From an uncultured Oscillospiraceae bacterium (GTDB lineage Bacteria > Bacillota > Clostridia > Oscillospirales > Oscillospiraceae), in the NCBI GenBank assembly GCA_944383165.1, contig CALWON010000018.1, positions 1-36,950 on the forward strand: DNA of 36,950 nucleotides, written 5' to 3'. Numbering within the stretch: position 1 is the stretch's first letter; every line of letters starts with the position of its first letter. The position numbers and the translations under genes are program-made. A model generated the notes under the pieces. That model was not told the origin of the DNA. It searched no databases and worked only from the letters and a program-made list of their open reading frames with translations. Shown here piece after piece: positions 25,719 through 33,184 of the stretch.

Positions 25719-26504
25719 ATGTATTTGAAAACAAAAGCCATTGTGCTGCGTGAAGTTGCATACAAAGATTCGGATAAAATCCTCACCCTGCTCACACAGG
25801 AAGCGGGTACCCTTGCGGCATCTGCCAGAGGCTGCCGCAAGAAAAACAGCCCTATTGGGGCATCCAGCCAGCTTCTGGTGTGGTCTGATCTGGTGCTGTT
25901 CCAGTCTAGAGGCAAATGGACGGTACAGGAAGCGGCGGTGGAACAGGAATTCCGTGGGGTTCGGCAATCCATCGAGGGCTTTGCCATTGGCTGCTATATG
26001 GCAGAACTGACAGAACTGCTGGCGGTAGAGGGGATTCCAAGCCCTGAAATTTTATCTCTCCTGCTAAATAGTCTCTACATACTGGACTGCAACAGACAGC
26101 CTGTGCCCTTAGTGAAAGCAGTATTTGAACTGAAAGCCATGTGCATAGCCGGTTATGAACCCATTGTGGATGCCTGTGGTGTGTGTGGCACACAAAACCC
26201 TGTGGAACCTTGCTTTTACCTGCCAGAAGGGGTGCTCCACTGCAAACACTGCCGCAATAAACTGCCACAGGGGGAATCCATTTCCATTGGTGAGGGGGTG
26301 CTGGCTGCCATTCGGCACATTGTCTATGGCAATCCCAAAAAATTATTTGCCTTTCAACTGGGGGAAGGTGGCTGTATGGTATTGGGCAGATTGGCAGAAT
26401 CCTATCTGCTTCACCAGATGGAGCGCAATTTCCGTACCTTGGATTTTTATAAACAGATCACTGCACCATACCCAGAACAACCAAATGGAGGGCAAAAAAC
26501 ATGA
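25719..26504 (+). CDS. recO: DNA repair protein RecO
   Basis: 261 residues. An N-terminal OB fold (1-80, with KAIVLREVAYKDSDKILTLLT), a helical middle and a C-terminal zinc finger with C153, C156, C175 and C178. RecO loads RecA on SSB-coated DNA in the RecFOR pathway. The start at 25719 has GGAGAG about 7 nt upstream; in-frame ATGs at 25704 and 25689 would overlap the RBS or the terminator. It overlaps the next gene by 4 bp (ATGA). Confidence 0.93.
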   Translation: MYLKTKAIVLREVAYKDSDKILTLLTQEAGTLAASARGCRKKNSPIGASSQLLVWSDLVLFQSRGKWTVQEAAVEQEFRGVRQSIEGFAIGCYMAELTELLAVEGIPSPEILSLLLNSLYILDCNRQPVPLVKAVFELKAMCIAGYEPIVDACGVCGTQNPVEPCFYLPEGVLHCKHCRNKLPQGESISIGEGVLAAIRHIVYGNPKKLFAFQLGEGGCMVLGRLAESYLLHQMERNFRTLDFYKQITAPYPEQPNGGQKT

Positions 26505-27058
26505 CTGAAAACAAACGGGCAACCATTCAGGCATTTTTTCTGTATTTTCTCTGTTACAGTGTCATTGGCTGGTGCTATGAAGTCTTTTTAGAAGTGGTGG
26601 TCTATCAATGGGGATTCAGCAACCGAGGGGTTTTGTTTGGTCCCTATCTGCCTGTCTATGGAGTAGGAGCACTGGTCTTTCTGTTTACCATCTATCCCCT
26701 GATTCAGGGCAAGCCCAGACGGGAACAACTGAAATTCCTGCCCATTGTATTTGTTGGGTGTGCACTTTTAGCAACTGGCATTGAGTTGGCAGCCTCTTAT
26801 CTGTGTGAATGGATGCTTGGCTCTTGGCCGTGGCAGACCTACGCCAGAGACTATACCATCCAATTTCAGGGGCGCATTGCCCTGTCTCCTTCCATTCGCT
26901 TTGGTCTGGGTGGTGTGCTGTTCCTCTACATTCTGCAACCTCTGTTTGAAACATGGGTGGGACGGATGGAGCCTCAGTTCAAAACTGCCTTGTGCCGGCT
27001 TTTGCTGGTAGTCGTGGGTGTGGATGTTGTGGTATTTCTGGTCAAAGCCATATTGTGA
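26501..27058 (+). CDS. CmpB-type putative ABC transporter permease
   Basis: 185 residues with about five hydrophobic segments. It shows the PF06541 (ABC_trans_CmpB) signature: FFLYFLCYSVIGWCYEVFLE near the start and NRGVLFGPYLPVYGVGAL. Despite the family name no transport role has been shown, and no ATPase gene is nearby. Its ATG overlaps the recO stop, so it ends the yqfC-to-recO gene string. Confidence 0.82.
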   Translation: MTENKRATIQAFFLYFLCYSVIGWCYEVFLEVVVYQWGFSNRGVLFGPYLPVYGVGALVFLFTIYPLIQGKPRREQLKFLPIVFVGCALLATGIELAASYLCEWMLGSWPWQTYARDYTIQFQGRIALSPSIRFGLGGVLFLYILQPLFETWVGRMEPQFKTALCRLLLVVVGVDVVVFLVKAIL

Positions 27059-27075
27059 GAAAAACAGGGGGTACT

Positions 27076-27434
27076 CCCATTCTTCACAAATTATTCATTC
27101 TTTATTCGCAGTTTTGTGATGAATGAAGGAGAATGTGTGGTAAGATATAGGTGGATTTAGAAATCCGGTTTGTTTTCCCTTTCTTTCGCAGACAGACTTC
27201 CCTAATCTGTTTGCACCGTTCCTGGCACTTGGTCTCAGGGAGACCAACAAAAACCAGAACACAACACGACTTTGGGTCGTCCTACAACTGCCGTTTCGTC
27301 CGAGCAATGGCTTGCACGTTCCGGCAGACCACTTACCCCCATTTGTCTTTTCAAAGATAAGTGGATTCCATATACTCTCTCATTTTCTCTTTCGCACAAC
27401 ACCCCTTCTGCTGATGCAGAAGGGGTGTTGTGTG
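27076..27434 (+). ncRNA. Candidate structured ncRNA with control region, copy 1
   Basis: An element of about 360 bp nearly identical to 31177-31536, with no plausible reading frame. Hairpins visible on the + strand: 27153-27166 (GGATTT/AAATCC), 27188-27214 (9-bp stem), 27231-27245 (GGTCTC/GAGACC), 27266-27280, an outer TGCCG/CGGCA pair at about 27288-27325, 27329-27364, and a 17-bp terminal hairpin at 27395-27432. Copy-to-copy differences keep pairing: A27196-T27206 is G-C in copy 2, T27271.G27275 is C-G, and the stem 27343-27360 exchanges G.U and U.G pairs. These G.U pairs would be mismatches on the minus strand, so the RNA is read on +. Upstream lie an inverted repeat (27084-27090/27113-27119) and a TAAGAT (27141-27146). 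Family not recognised. Confidence 0.78.
27395..27432. terminator. Terminator hairpin, ncRNA copy 1 / LRR gene 1
   Basis: A perfect 17-bp stem (27395-27411, 27416-27432) with loop TGAT, 14 bp from the convergent LRR gene's stop. The T-tract is poor, but stem strength and conservation in copy 2 support termination, probably from both sides. Confidence 0.75.
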
Positions 27435-27446
27435 TTCCTGCATCAT

Positions 27447-29834
27447 TTACAGGTTTGCTAATTGCTTTCTGATGGTGTCCACATCTGTATGACGCAGCTT
27501 TGCATAGTTTTGCAAATCTCCAAAGCGGTTTGCAAATTGCATAGCTGCTTTGGTTTCACTATAAATGACAGCCTTTCGGAAGGCAGCCAGCAGTGGTGCA
27601 TCGTTGCCCATCGTCTTAGAACGCCATTCTGGCGCACGTTTTGTTAGTATCTCCATTGTGGATTCACTGGCATAGCGGCAGATTGGATATGCCAGATACC
27701 TTTTTTTATTGTGTCGGCTTTGTCCCAAATACATATCTGCCAGTGTCAAGAGTGTGGCTTGGAACTTATCCTGATTCAAAAGAGAGAGGAGTTCTGTGAC
27801 TGACGCACTTACCCCTGGTTTTACATAAGTGGGTATGACCTCCTGCTGTGTCTGCTCTATTTGGTATACTGTTTCGTGAATGGTCAGTAAATATGCCAGC
27901 ACAAACCCTCCAGCCTGCGAGCCGTCTATGCAGTCCAGCTCTGGTAAATCAGAACAGGATAGTCTATAACTTTGTTTCAACTGTGTTTCAAGGGCAAAAA
28001 TGCTCTTTTGTTCCTTCTCCATACAGGCGAGAACCGCTTTTTCCAAGGGGCACAGAGCATGGGATGCCGTTCCATTGAGATTCAGCTTTTCTGCCAGCAT
28101 CACATCTGATTCTATGGCTTTTCGTGCTTTTTCTGCAATGCTCAAGGGGGGCAACTGTTCATACAACTGTCTCAGCAGTGATTCAGAAATTTTGGTGGAA
28201 AACAGAATCATGCAAATGGCAGCAGCATAACACATTTTGGAAGAAACTTTTCCCGATGATAGTTGGGTCAGTATGTTGTTGGCAAGAATTTCCGGTTCTG
28301 TCATACAGTCTGCATATGCTTCCAACAGAGATTTTTTCTGACAAGTAACAAAAATATCCATTTGTAAATCCTGTGGAAGCTGGGACCAGACCGCTTTTTG
28401 CAGTACATATTTTTTCAAATCTTGATCGGTCAAACATGGACATAAATGCTTCAACTCTGGCAATAATCCCACAGGAATGCAGTCCCCGAACAGATTGCTC
28501 TCGAATTTACACTTTGGATTTAGGACAGAAAAAGAGTTTAGATTTTCACATCCTGCAAATGCATTTTCACAGACAGAATGCACACTACTGGGAAGGACAA
28601 TACTGGTCAGGCTGTAGCACTTTGAAAACGCATCCTCTCCTATGGATGTGACTCCATTTGGAATGACCATACTGGTTAAACCTTCGCAATAACGAAATGC
28701 ACATTTCTCTATGGAAGTGATTCTGTCTGGAAGTGTGATGCCAGTGAGACTTTCGCACCCAAAAAACGCATATTCACCGATGGATACCACACTGTCTGGG
28801 ATGATCAGATTGGTTAAACTTCTGCACCCGGAAAACGCATCCGCCTCTATGGATTTGACACCATTTGGAATTGTAACATGGGTCAGACTACTACACCCTG
28901 AAAACATCCAATTCCCTATCTGTGTTATACCGTCTGGAATGAGCATACTTGTTAAACTACTGCACTCTGAAAATGTACCACCTTCTATGGATGTAACACC
29001 ATCTGGAATGACAATGCCGGTTAGACTTTGGCACCCGGAAAACGCTTCCGCTCCAATGGATGTGACGCTGTCTGGTATGTCAATGTTGGTTAGGCTGCTG
29101 CAATCATAAAATATTTTACCCTGAATTGATGTGATGCCACTGGGAAGGGTGATACTGGTTAGACTCTGGCACCCAGAAAACGCACCCTCTCCAATGGATG
29201 TGACTCCATCTGGGATGGCAATGCTGGTCAGACTGCTGCAATCATAAAATGCCTTAGCACCAATGGAGGTAAGGCTATCTGGAAGGGTAATACTGGTCAG
29301 GCTGCTGCACCAACAAAATGCATTGACCCCAATGGAGGTGACACTGTCTGGAAGTATGATGCTGGTTAGGTTGCTACAATGAGCAAATGCCTTCACACCA
29401 ATGCTGGTAAGGCTATCTGGAAGGGTGATACTGGTCAAACTGCTACACCAACAAAACGCATGTTCCTCTATGGATGTTATGCTGTTTGGGAGTGTAATAC
29501 TGCTCAGGCTGCTACACTGACAAAACAAAAACTCATTGATGGCTGTGATACCATCTGGAATGGTAATACTGGTCAGGCTGCTGCACCAGCAAAACGCATT
29601 GATTCCAATGGAAGTTATACTGTCAGGAAGTGTGATACTGGTTAGATTGCCACATTCAAAAAATGCCCGATTCCCTATTGTTGTTACATGCTTTGGAATG
29701 ATAATCTCCGTGATCCAACGGCACTCAGAAAACGCCTCATCTCCAATCATCGTCACATTGTCTGGAATGACCACTTTTTTATCTCTTCCGATATATTTTA
29801 TCAAAACTTCATCACAAATGATAAAATCCCTCAC
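27447..29834 (-). CDS. BspA-type leucine-rich-repeat protein with C-terminal helical region
   Basis: 795 residues. A short leader (about 25 residues) is followed by 18 tandem 23-residue LRR_5 (BspA/TpLRR) repeats of the form ITLPDSVTSIG..AF..CSSLTS, then a non-repeat region of about 350 residues, rich in predicted helix and Leu/Ala, whose family I do not recognise. There is no signal peptide, transmembrane segment, or sorting motif, so it should stay in the cytoplasm, whereas most BspA-type proteins are surface exposed. GTG 29834 is chosen because GAAGGAGAG lies just upstream; the frame reads 10 residues further without an RBS. Downstream of a second LRR gene on the same strand (95 bp gap). 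Near-identical internal repeats point to recent duplications. Confidence 0.85.
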   Translation of the reverse strand: MRDFIICDEVLIKYIGRDKKVVIPDNVTMIGDEAFSECRWITEIIIPKHVTTIGNRAFFECGNLTSITLPDSITSIGINAFCWCSSLTSITIPDGITAINEFLFCQCSSLSSITLPNSITSIEEHAFCWCSSLTSITLPDSLTSIGVKAFAHCSNLTSIILPDSVTSIGVNAFCWCSSLTSITLPDSLTSIGAKAFYDCSSLTSIAIPDGVTSIGEGAFSGCQSLTSITLPSGITSIQGKIFYDCSSLTNIDIPDSVTSIGAEAFSGCQSLTGIVIPDGVTSIEGGTFSECSSLTSMLIPDGITQIGNWMFSGCSSLTHVTIPNGVKSIEADAFSGCRSLTNLIIPDSVVSIGEYAFFGCESLTGITLPDRITSIEKCAFRYCEGLTSMVIPNGVTSIGEDAFSKCYSLTSIVLPSSVHSVCENAFAGCENLNSFSVLNPKCKFESNLFGDCIPVGLLPELKHLCPCLTDQDLKKYVLQKAVWSQLPQDLQMDIFVTCQKKSLLEAYADCMTEPEILANNILTQLSSGKVSSKMCYAAAICMILFSTKISESLLRQLYEQLPPLSIAEKARKAIESDVMLAEKLNLNGTASHALCPLEKAVLACMEKEQKSIFALETQLKQSYRLSCSDLPELDCIDGSQAGGFVLAYLLTIHETVYQIEQTQQEVIPTYVKPGVSASVTELLSLLNQDKFQATLLTLADMYLGQSRHNKKRYLAYPICRYASESTMEILTKRAPEWRSKTMGNDAPLLAAFRKAVIYSETKAAMQFANRFGDLQNYAKLRHTDVDTIRKQLANL

Positions 29835-29850
29835 GGTTCTTCTCTCCTTC

Positions 29851-29882
29851 GCAAAAAATACCACATAGAAACAGTGTACACC
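29851..29882 (-). promoter_or_regulatory. Upstream block shared by both LRR genes, copy 1
   Basis: On the minus strand GGTGTACACTGTTTCTATG followed by TGGTAT lies just before the RBS. The same block, with a few changes, sits at the same place ahead of the other LRR gene (31064-31098). Probably a promoter or operator. Not a clear SigA consensus. Confidence 0.5.
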
Positions 29883-29929
29883 ACAGTGAGCTGGTGTTCA
29901 CCTGCCTTGTTTCCAGTATAACATTCCAT

Positions 29930-31045
29930 TCAGTATGTATAATAAAAGGCGTTCAGATTGTGACATCCTTGAAATGCCCCCTTGCCAATTTTGTGTATAT
30001 GGTTGGGAATATGGATGCCTGTCAAACTGCTGCATCCAGAAAACGCACCCTGCCCTATGGAAGTCACACTGTCTGGAAGGGTGACACTGGTTAAACTGCT
30101 ACACTCTGCAAAGGTATCATCCCCAATCCATGACACACCGTCTGGAATGGTAATCTGTTCCAGACTGCTGCACTCTGAAAACACCCTGGTTCCAATCCAT
30201 GTTACACTGTCTGGGATGGCAATCCATTTGAGACTGGTACAACCAGAAAACGCACCCGTTCTGATGGATGTTACACTGTTTGGAATGGTGACATGTTCCA
30301 GACTGCTGCACTCACCGAACACCCAAACCTCCAGCCGTGGCACACCCTCTGGAATGGTGATACATTCCAGACTGCTGCAACCCAAAAACGCCCTTTCTCC
30401 AATGGCGGTGACACTATTTGGGATGGTCATGTGTTTCAGGCTGCTACAACCGGAAAACGCACTATTTCCTATAGAGCGCACACTCTCTGGAATGGTGATC
30501 TGTTCCAGACTGCTGCAACCATAAAATAGCTCATCTGCTATCATCCCCACATCGTCTGGGAGGGTTAGCTCAGTTAGACTGGTACACCATGTAAATACAC
30601 CATGTCCCATAGAAGCCATACCATTGGGGATGGTAATATGGTCCAAACTGGTACACATAGAAAACGCTTCCTCTCCTATGGAGAGAACACTATCTGGAAT
30701 GGTAATGTGTTTCAGTTCAATACACCCAAGAAATGCCTGACGTCCAATGGATGTAACGCTGTTCGGGAGGGTAACGCTAGTCAGGCTGGTACACCTAGAA
30801 AACGCTTCCTCTCCTATGGAGAGGACACTGTCTGGAATGGTGATATGCATCAGTCCAATGCACCCAAAAAATGCCTGACGCCCAATGGATGTGACATGGT
30901 TCGGGATGGTAACGCTGGTCAGGCTGGTACACTCAAAAAACGCCCGCTCCCCAATGGCAGTGACATGGTCCGGTATGACCAGTTCTGTAACATCTTCCCC
31001 ACAGTATTCCTTCAAAACCCCTTGCTCAATGGTCCACTCGCTCAT
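29930..31045 (-). CDS. BspA-type leucine-rich-repeat protein, short
   Basis: 371 residues, almost all 23-residue LRR_5 repeats (15 copies of the ITIPDSV.SIG..AF..CSSL.. type) after an N-terminal cap of about 25 residues. It lacks the C-terminal helical region of the neighbouring paralogue. No signal peptide, membrane segment or anchor. Repeats 2-3 and 4-5 are near-duplicates as a pair, a 46-residue (138-bp) higher-order repeat. ATG 31045 follows AAGGAGCGGGG; the frame extends 9 residues upstream without an RBS. BspA-type repeats usually mediate protein binding; the partner is unknown. Confidence 0.83.
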   Translation of the reverse strand: MSEWTIEQGVLKEYCGEDVTELVIPDHVTAIGERAFFECTSLTSVTIPNHVTSIGRQAFFGCIGLMHITIPDSVLSIGEEAFSRCTSLTSVTLPNSVTSIGRQAFLGCIELKHITIPDSVLSIGEEAFSMCTSLDHITIPNGMASMGHGVFTWCTSLTELTLPDDVGMIADELFYGCSSLEQITIPESVRSIGNSAFSGCSSLKHMTIPNSVTAIGERAFLGCSSLECITIPEGVPRLEVWVFGECSSLEHVTIPNSVTSIRTGAFSGCTSLKWIAIPDSVTWIGTRVFSECSSLEQITIPDGVSWIGDDTFAECSSLTSVTLPDSVTSIGQGAFSGCSSLTGIHIPNHIHKIGKGAFQGCHNLNAFYYTY

Positions 31046-31063
31046 CGTTCCCCGCTCCTTCCA

Positions 31064-31098
31064 AAGAAACATACCATATAGGATACAGTGTATACCAT
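31064..31098 (-). promoter_or_regulatory. Upstream block shared by both LRR genes, copy 2
   Basis: On the minus strand GGTATACACTGTATCCTATA followed by TGGTATGTTT precedes the RBS of the short LRR gene. It matches the block at 29851-29882 at most positions and at a similar distance from AAGGAG. Confidence 0.5.
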
Positions 31099-31176
31099 AA
31101 TAGGGGAATTTGCAATCGTCTGCCCACCGTCATGAATACAGATTCTGCTGGATTTGGGGTAAACCCAGTAAACCAC

Positions 31177-31536
31177 CCCATTCTTCACAAATTATTTATG
31201 TTTTATTCGCAGTTTTGTGATAAACCAATGAGAATCTATGGTAAGATATAGGTGGATTTAGAAATCCAGTTTGTTTTCCCTTTCTTTTGCAGACAGGCTC
31301 CCCAACCTGTTTGCACTGTTCCTGGCACTTGGTCTCAGGGAGACCAACAAAAACCAGAACACAACACGACCTTAGGTCGTCCTACAACTGCCGTTTCGTC
31401 CGGGCAATGGCTTGCACGTTCCGGCAGACCACTTACCCCCATTTGTCTTTCCCAAAGGCAAGTGGATTCCATATACTCTCTCATTTTCTCTTTCGCACAA
31501 CACCCCTTCTGCATAAGCAGAAGGGGTGTTGTGTGT
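31177..31536 (+). ncRNA. Candidate structured ncRNA with control region, copy 2
   Basis: The second copy of the 27076-27434 element. The transcribed part, from GGTGGATTTAG to the terminal hairpin, is nearly identical. The strip between the inverted repeat and the -10-like TAAGAT (31242-31247) is more diverged, as expected if selection acts on the RNA. The inverted repeat TCACAAA/TTTGTGA (31185-31191, 31214-31220) keeps its 22-nt spacing. The stem 31289-31314 carries a G-C pair (31297-31306) where copy 1 has A-U. The stem 31443-31461 and the hairpin 31366-31380 are also maintained by pairing-compatible changes. It follows the start of the short LRR gene divergently and runs towards the lipoprotein gene. 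Confidence 0.78.
31496..31533. terminator. Terminator hairpin, ncRNA copy 2 / lipoprotein gene
   Basis: A perfect 17-bp stem (31496-31512, 31517-31533), same sequence as copy 1, with loop ATAA in place of TGAT. TGTGTTTTGTG follows on +. It lies 26 bp from the convergent lipoprotein stop. Confidence 0.78.
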
Positions 31537-31558
31537 TTTGTGTAAAATAAAATCGGTA

Positions 31559-32050
31559 TCAGGTATCCAGTTCACAGTAATATAGTGTATTGCTGTCGGT
31601 ATCGTACAATCCAACCGTAAAATTAAAGGAATGTCGCTCCAGAAGTTCCGTTCCCTTGTCTGTATGGCGGTCAATCAGCCGGTAATAGCCATTTTGTATG
31701 TTTGGCACCAGTGGATTTCCATCCCTGTCTTCCAAAAATGGACCCATCTTGCCGTTTTCTGTTTCTGTACCATACACCAATGTCTGTACTGTCTCATCCA
31801 GAGGAAATGCACCCCAATCTGTATTGGCTTCTATTGCCTCCAAAACGGTAGTATCCTCAAATTGAAGCACGATACAAGAAGTTCCATCTCCATTGCCACT
31901 GTGGGTATCATAAACGGAAACTTCCCTGCCCTTTGATCCATCCAGCCCTAACCCTTTGGAAACGGTATCCTGTGGGCTGTTGGAACCACACCCTGCCAAA
32001 GTACACAGGGAACCCAAAAGAACCAAAAGCATGACCAACCCTTTTTTCAC
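31559..32050 (-). CDS. Putative lipoprotein of unknown function
   Basis: 163 residues. A lipoprotein signal peptide (VKKGLVMLLVLLGSLCTLAGC, lipobox LAGC) is followed by a small globular domain with conserved-looking blocks YDTHSGNGDG, QNGYYRLIDRH, FNFTVGLYDTDSNTLYYCELD at the very end. I recognise this as a type of uncharacterised clostridial lipoprotein but know no function. GTG 32050 is chosen because GAGGAGG lies 5-6 nt upstream and the signal peptide then starts correctly. It follows lrgB by 28 bp and may be in the same operon. Confidence 0.7.
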   Translation of the reverse strand: MKKGLVMLLVLLGSLCTLAGCGSNSPQDTVSKGLGLDGSKGREVSVYDTHSGNGDGTSCIVLQFEDTTVLEAIEANTDWGAFPLDETVQTLVYGTETENGKMGPFLEDRDGNPLVPNIQNGYYRLIDRHTDKGTELLERHSFNFTVGLYDTDSNTLYYCELDT

Positions 32051-32078
32051 GGTATCCTCCTCACCTGTATCCATCTCC

Positions 32079-32759
32079 CTATAAAAACAGCACCAAAACA
32101 GAGGTCATAATCCCGCAGACACAGATGGCAATGGAGCTCATAGCTCCCTGTACAGAACCAATTTCCATGGCTTTGGTGGTGCCAAGGGCGTGGCTGGAGG
32201 CTCCGATTGCCAGTCCCTCTGCCACTGGCTCTGTGATGTGAAACAATTTCGCAAACAGTGGGGCAAACATAGCTCCGCACACACCAGCCACAATGACACC
32301 AGCGGCTGCAATACCCTGTATGCCCCCTCGGCTCTCTGCAATCCCAAGGGCAATGGCAGTGGTGACACTTTTGGGAATCAGGGAGGCAGTCAATGCCTCA
32401 TCCAGCCCAAACAGCTTGCACAGCAGGTACACACTGGCAATACTGGTGATGCTACCCACAAGGCATCCTGTCACCACTGGCACAAAATATTCCTGCAACA
32501 CGGTTCTCTGCCGGTAGATATTCAGGGCTAAAATGGCAGTGACCGGTCCCAGCATCAGTTGGATCATTTCCCCACCTGCCTCGTAGCACTCCAAAGGGAT
32601 GTGGAACAGGTTCATCCCAATTAAAATCAGCACAGAGGCGATCACCAGGGGATTGCACAACACCAATCCAGTTTTTTTCTGTACTTTCACCCCTACGCAC
32701 CACGACACAATGGAAGTAGCTAAGCCAAAAAAAGGGGAATAGAGCATGGCATGAATCAT
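32079..32759 (-). CDS. lrgB: LrgB/CidB family membrane protein
   Basis: 226 residues with about six to seven hydrophobic segments. The LrgB family signatures are present: SLIPKSVTTAIALGIAE, GGIQGIAAAGVIVAGVCGAMFAP and GLAIGASSHALGTTKAME. LrgAB affects murein hydrolase activity or, in more recent work on related proteins, exports small metabolites such as pyruvate. The start at 32759 overlaps the lrgA stop as ATGA. A long upstream extension of the frame lies inside lrgA and is not coding. Confidence 0.9.
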   Translation of the reverse strand: MIHAMLYSPFFGLATSIVSWCVGVKVQKKTGLVLCNPLVIASVLILIGMNLFHIPLECYEAGGEMIQLMLGPVTAILALNIYRQRTVLQEYFVPVVTGCLVGSITSIASVYLLCKLFGLDEALTASLIPKSVTTAIALGIAESRGGIQGIAAAGVIVAGVCGAMFAPLFAKLFHITEPVAEGLAIGASSHALGTTKAMEIGSVQGAMSSIAICVCGIMTSVLVLFL

Positions 32760-33118
32760 CCTTTTTTCCTCCGTTTCATCCAAATCATGCACCCCTGTAC
32801 TGTCCATGCTGTGACCAGATACACCAGGGGAGTGGTGACACCTGCCACCACCAGCAGGGCAACTGCCTGCTGTTTCATCAGCTCCGCATATTCCAAAGTA
32901 CCAACAAATGGTGGGATAAAGAAAAATGCCATATTCACCATCATTAATTCGGTTGCCTTTTGCAGATAGCGCTCCTTCACCACACCAGTGAGCAACAGCA
33001 CCATCAGCAATACCATGGCAATCACACTGGCAGGGAACGCCACAGGCAGCAGGGCTGCAATCCCCTCCCCCACCAGACACACACCAAAGATCAGGGCTAA
33101 TTCACCCATGACATTCAT
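32756..33118 (-). CDS. lrgA: LrgA/CidA family holin-like protein
   Basis: 120 residues, four predicted helices, with the family core FGVCLVGEGIAALLPVAFPASVIAMVLL and FFIPPFVGTLEY. Partner of LrgB. ATG 33118 has AAGGAGG about 10 nt upstream; the longer frame runs through the lysA terminator. Separated from lysA by that terminator, so it is probably expressed from its own promoter or by read-through. No two-component regulator (LytSR) gene is in view. Confidence 0.87.
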   Translation of the reverse strand: MNVMGELALIFGVCLVGEGIAALLPVAFPASVIAMVLLMVLLLTGVVKERYLQKATELMMVNMAFFFIPPFVGTLEYAELMKQQAVALLVVAGVTTPLVYLVTAWTVQGCMIWMKRRKKG

Positions 33119-33147
33119 ATCTGAACTTCCTCCTTTGCAAATAAAAA

Positions 33148-33172
33148 ATGCACCAGCATTACACTGGTGCAT
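33148..33172 (-). terminator. lysA terminator
   Basis: A perfect 9-bp stem ATGCACCAG / CTGGTGCAT (33148-33156, 33164-33172) with a 7-nt loop. On the minus strand it is followed by TTTTTT, 13 bp past the lysA stop. Confidence 0.9.
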
Positions 33173-33184
33173 GGGGATAATACA

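Noticed and set aside
29982..31081. Several + strand frames across the LRR genes with regular repeats
   Set aside because: They mirror the 69-bp repeats of the real minus-strand genes; no start signals of their own.
27076..31536. Composite transposon with the two 360-bp elements as ends
   Set aside because: The elements are direct repeats, lack a transposase, and their variation preserves RNA pairing rather than terminal inverted repeats.
32760..33080. Extension of lrgB to 333 residues
   Set aside because: The extra 107 residues are the out-of-frame reading of lrgA and have no family resemblance.
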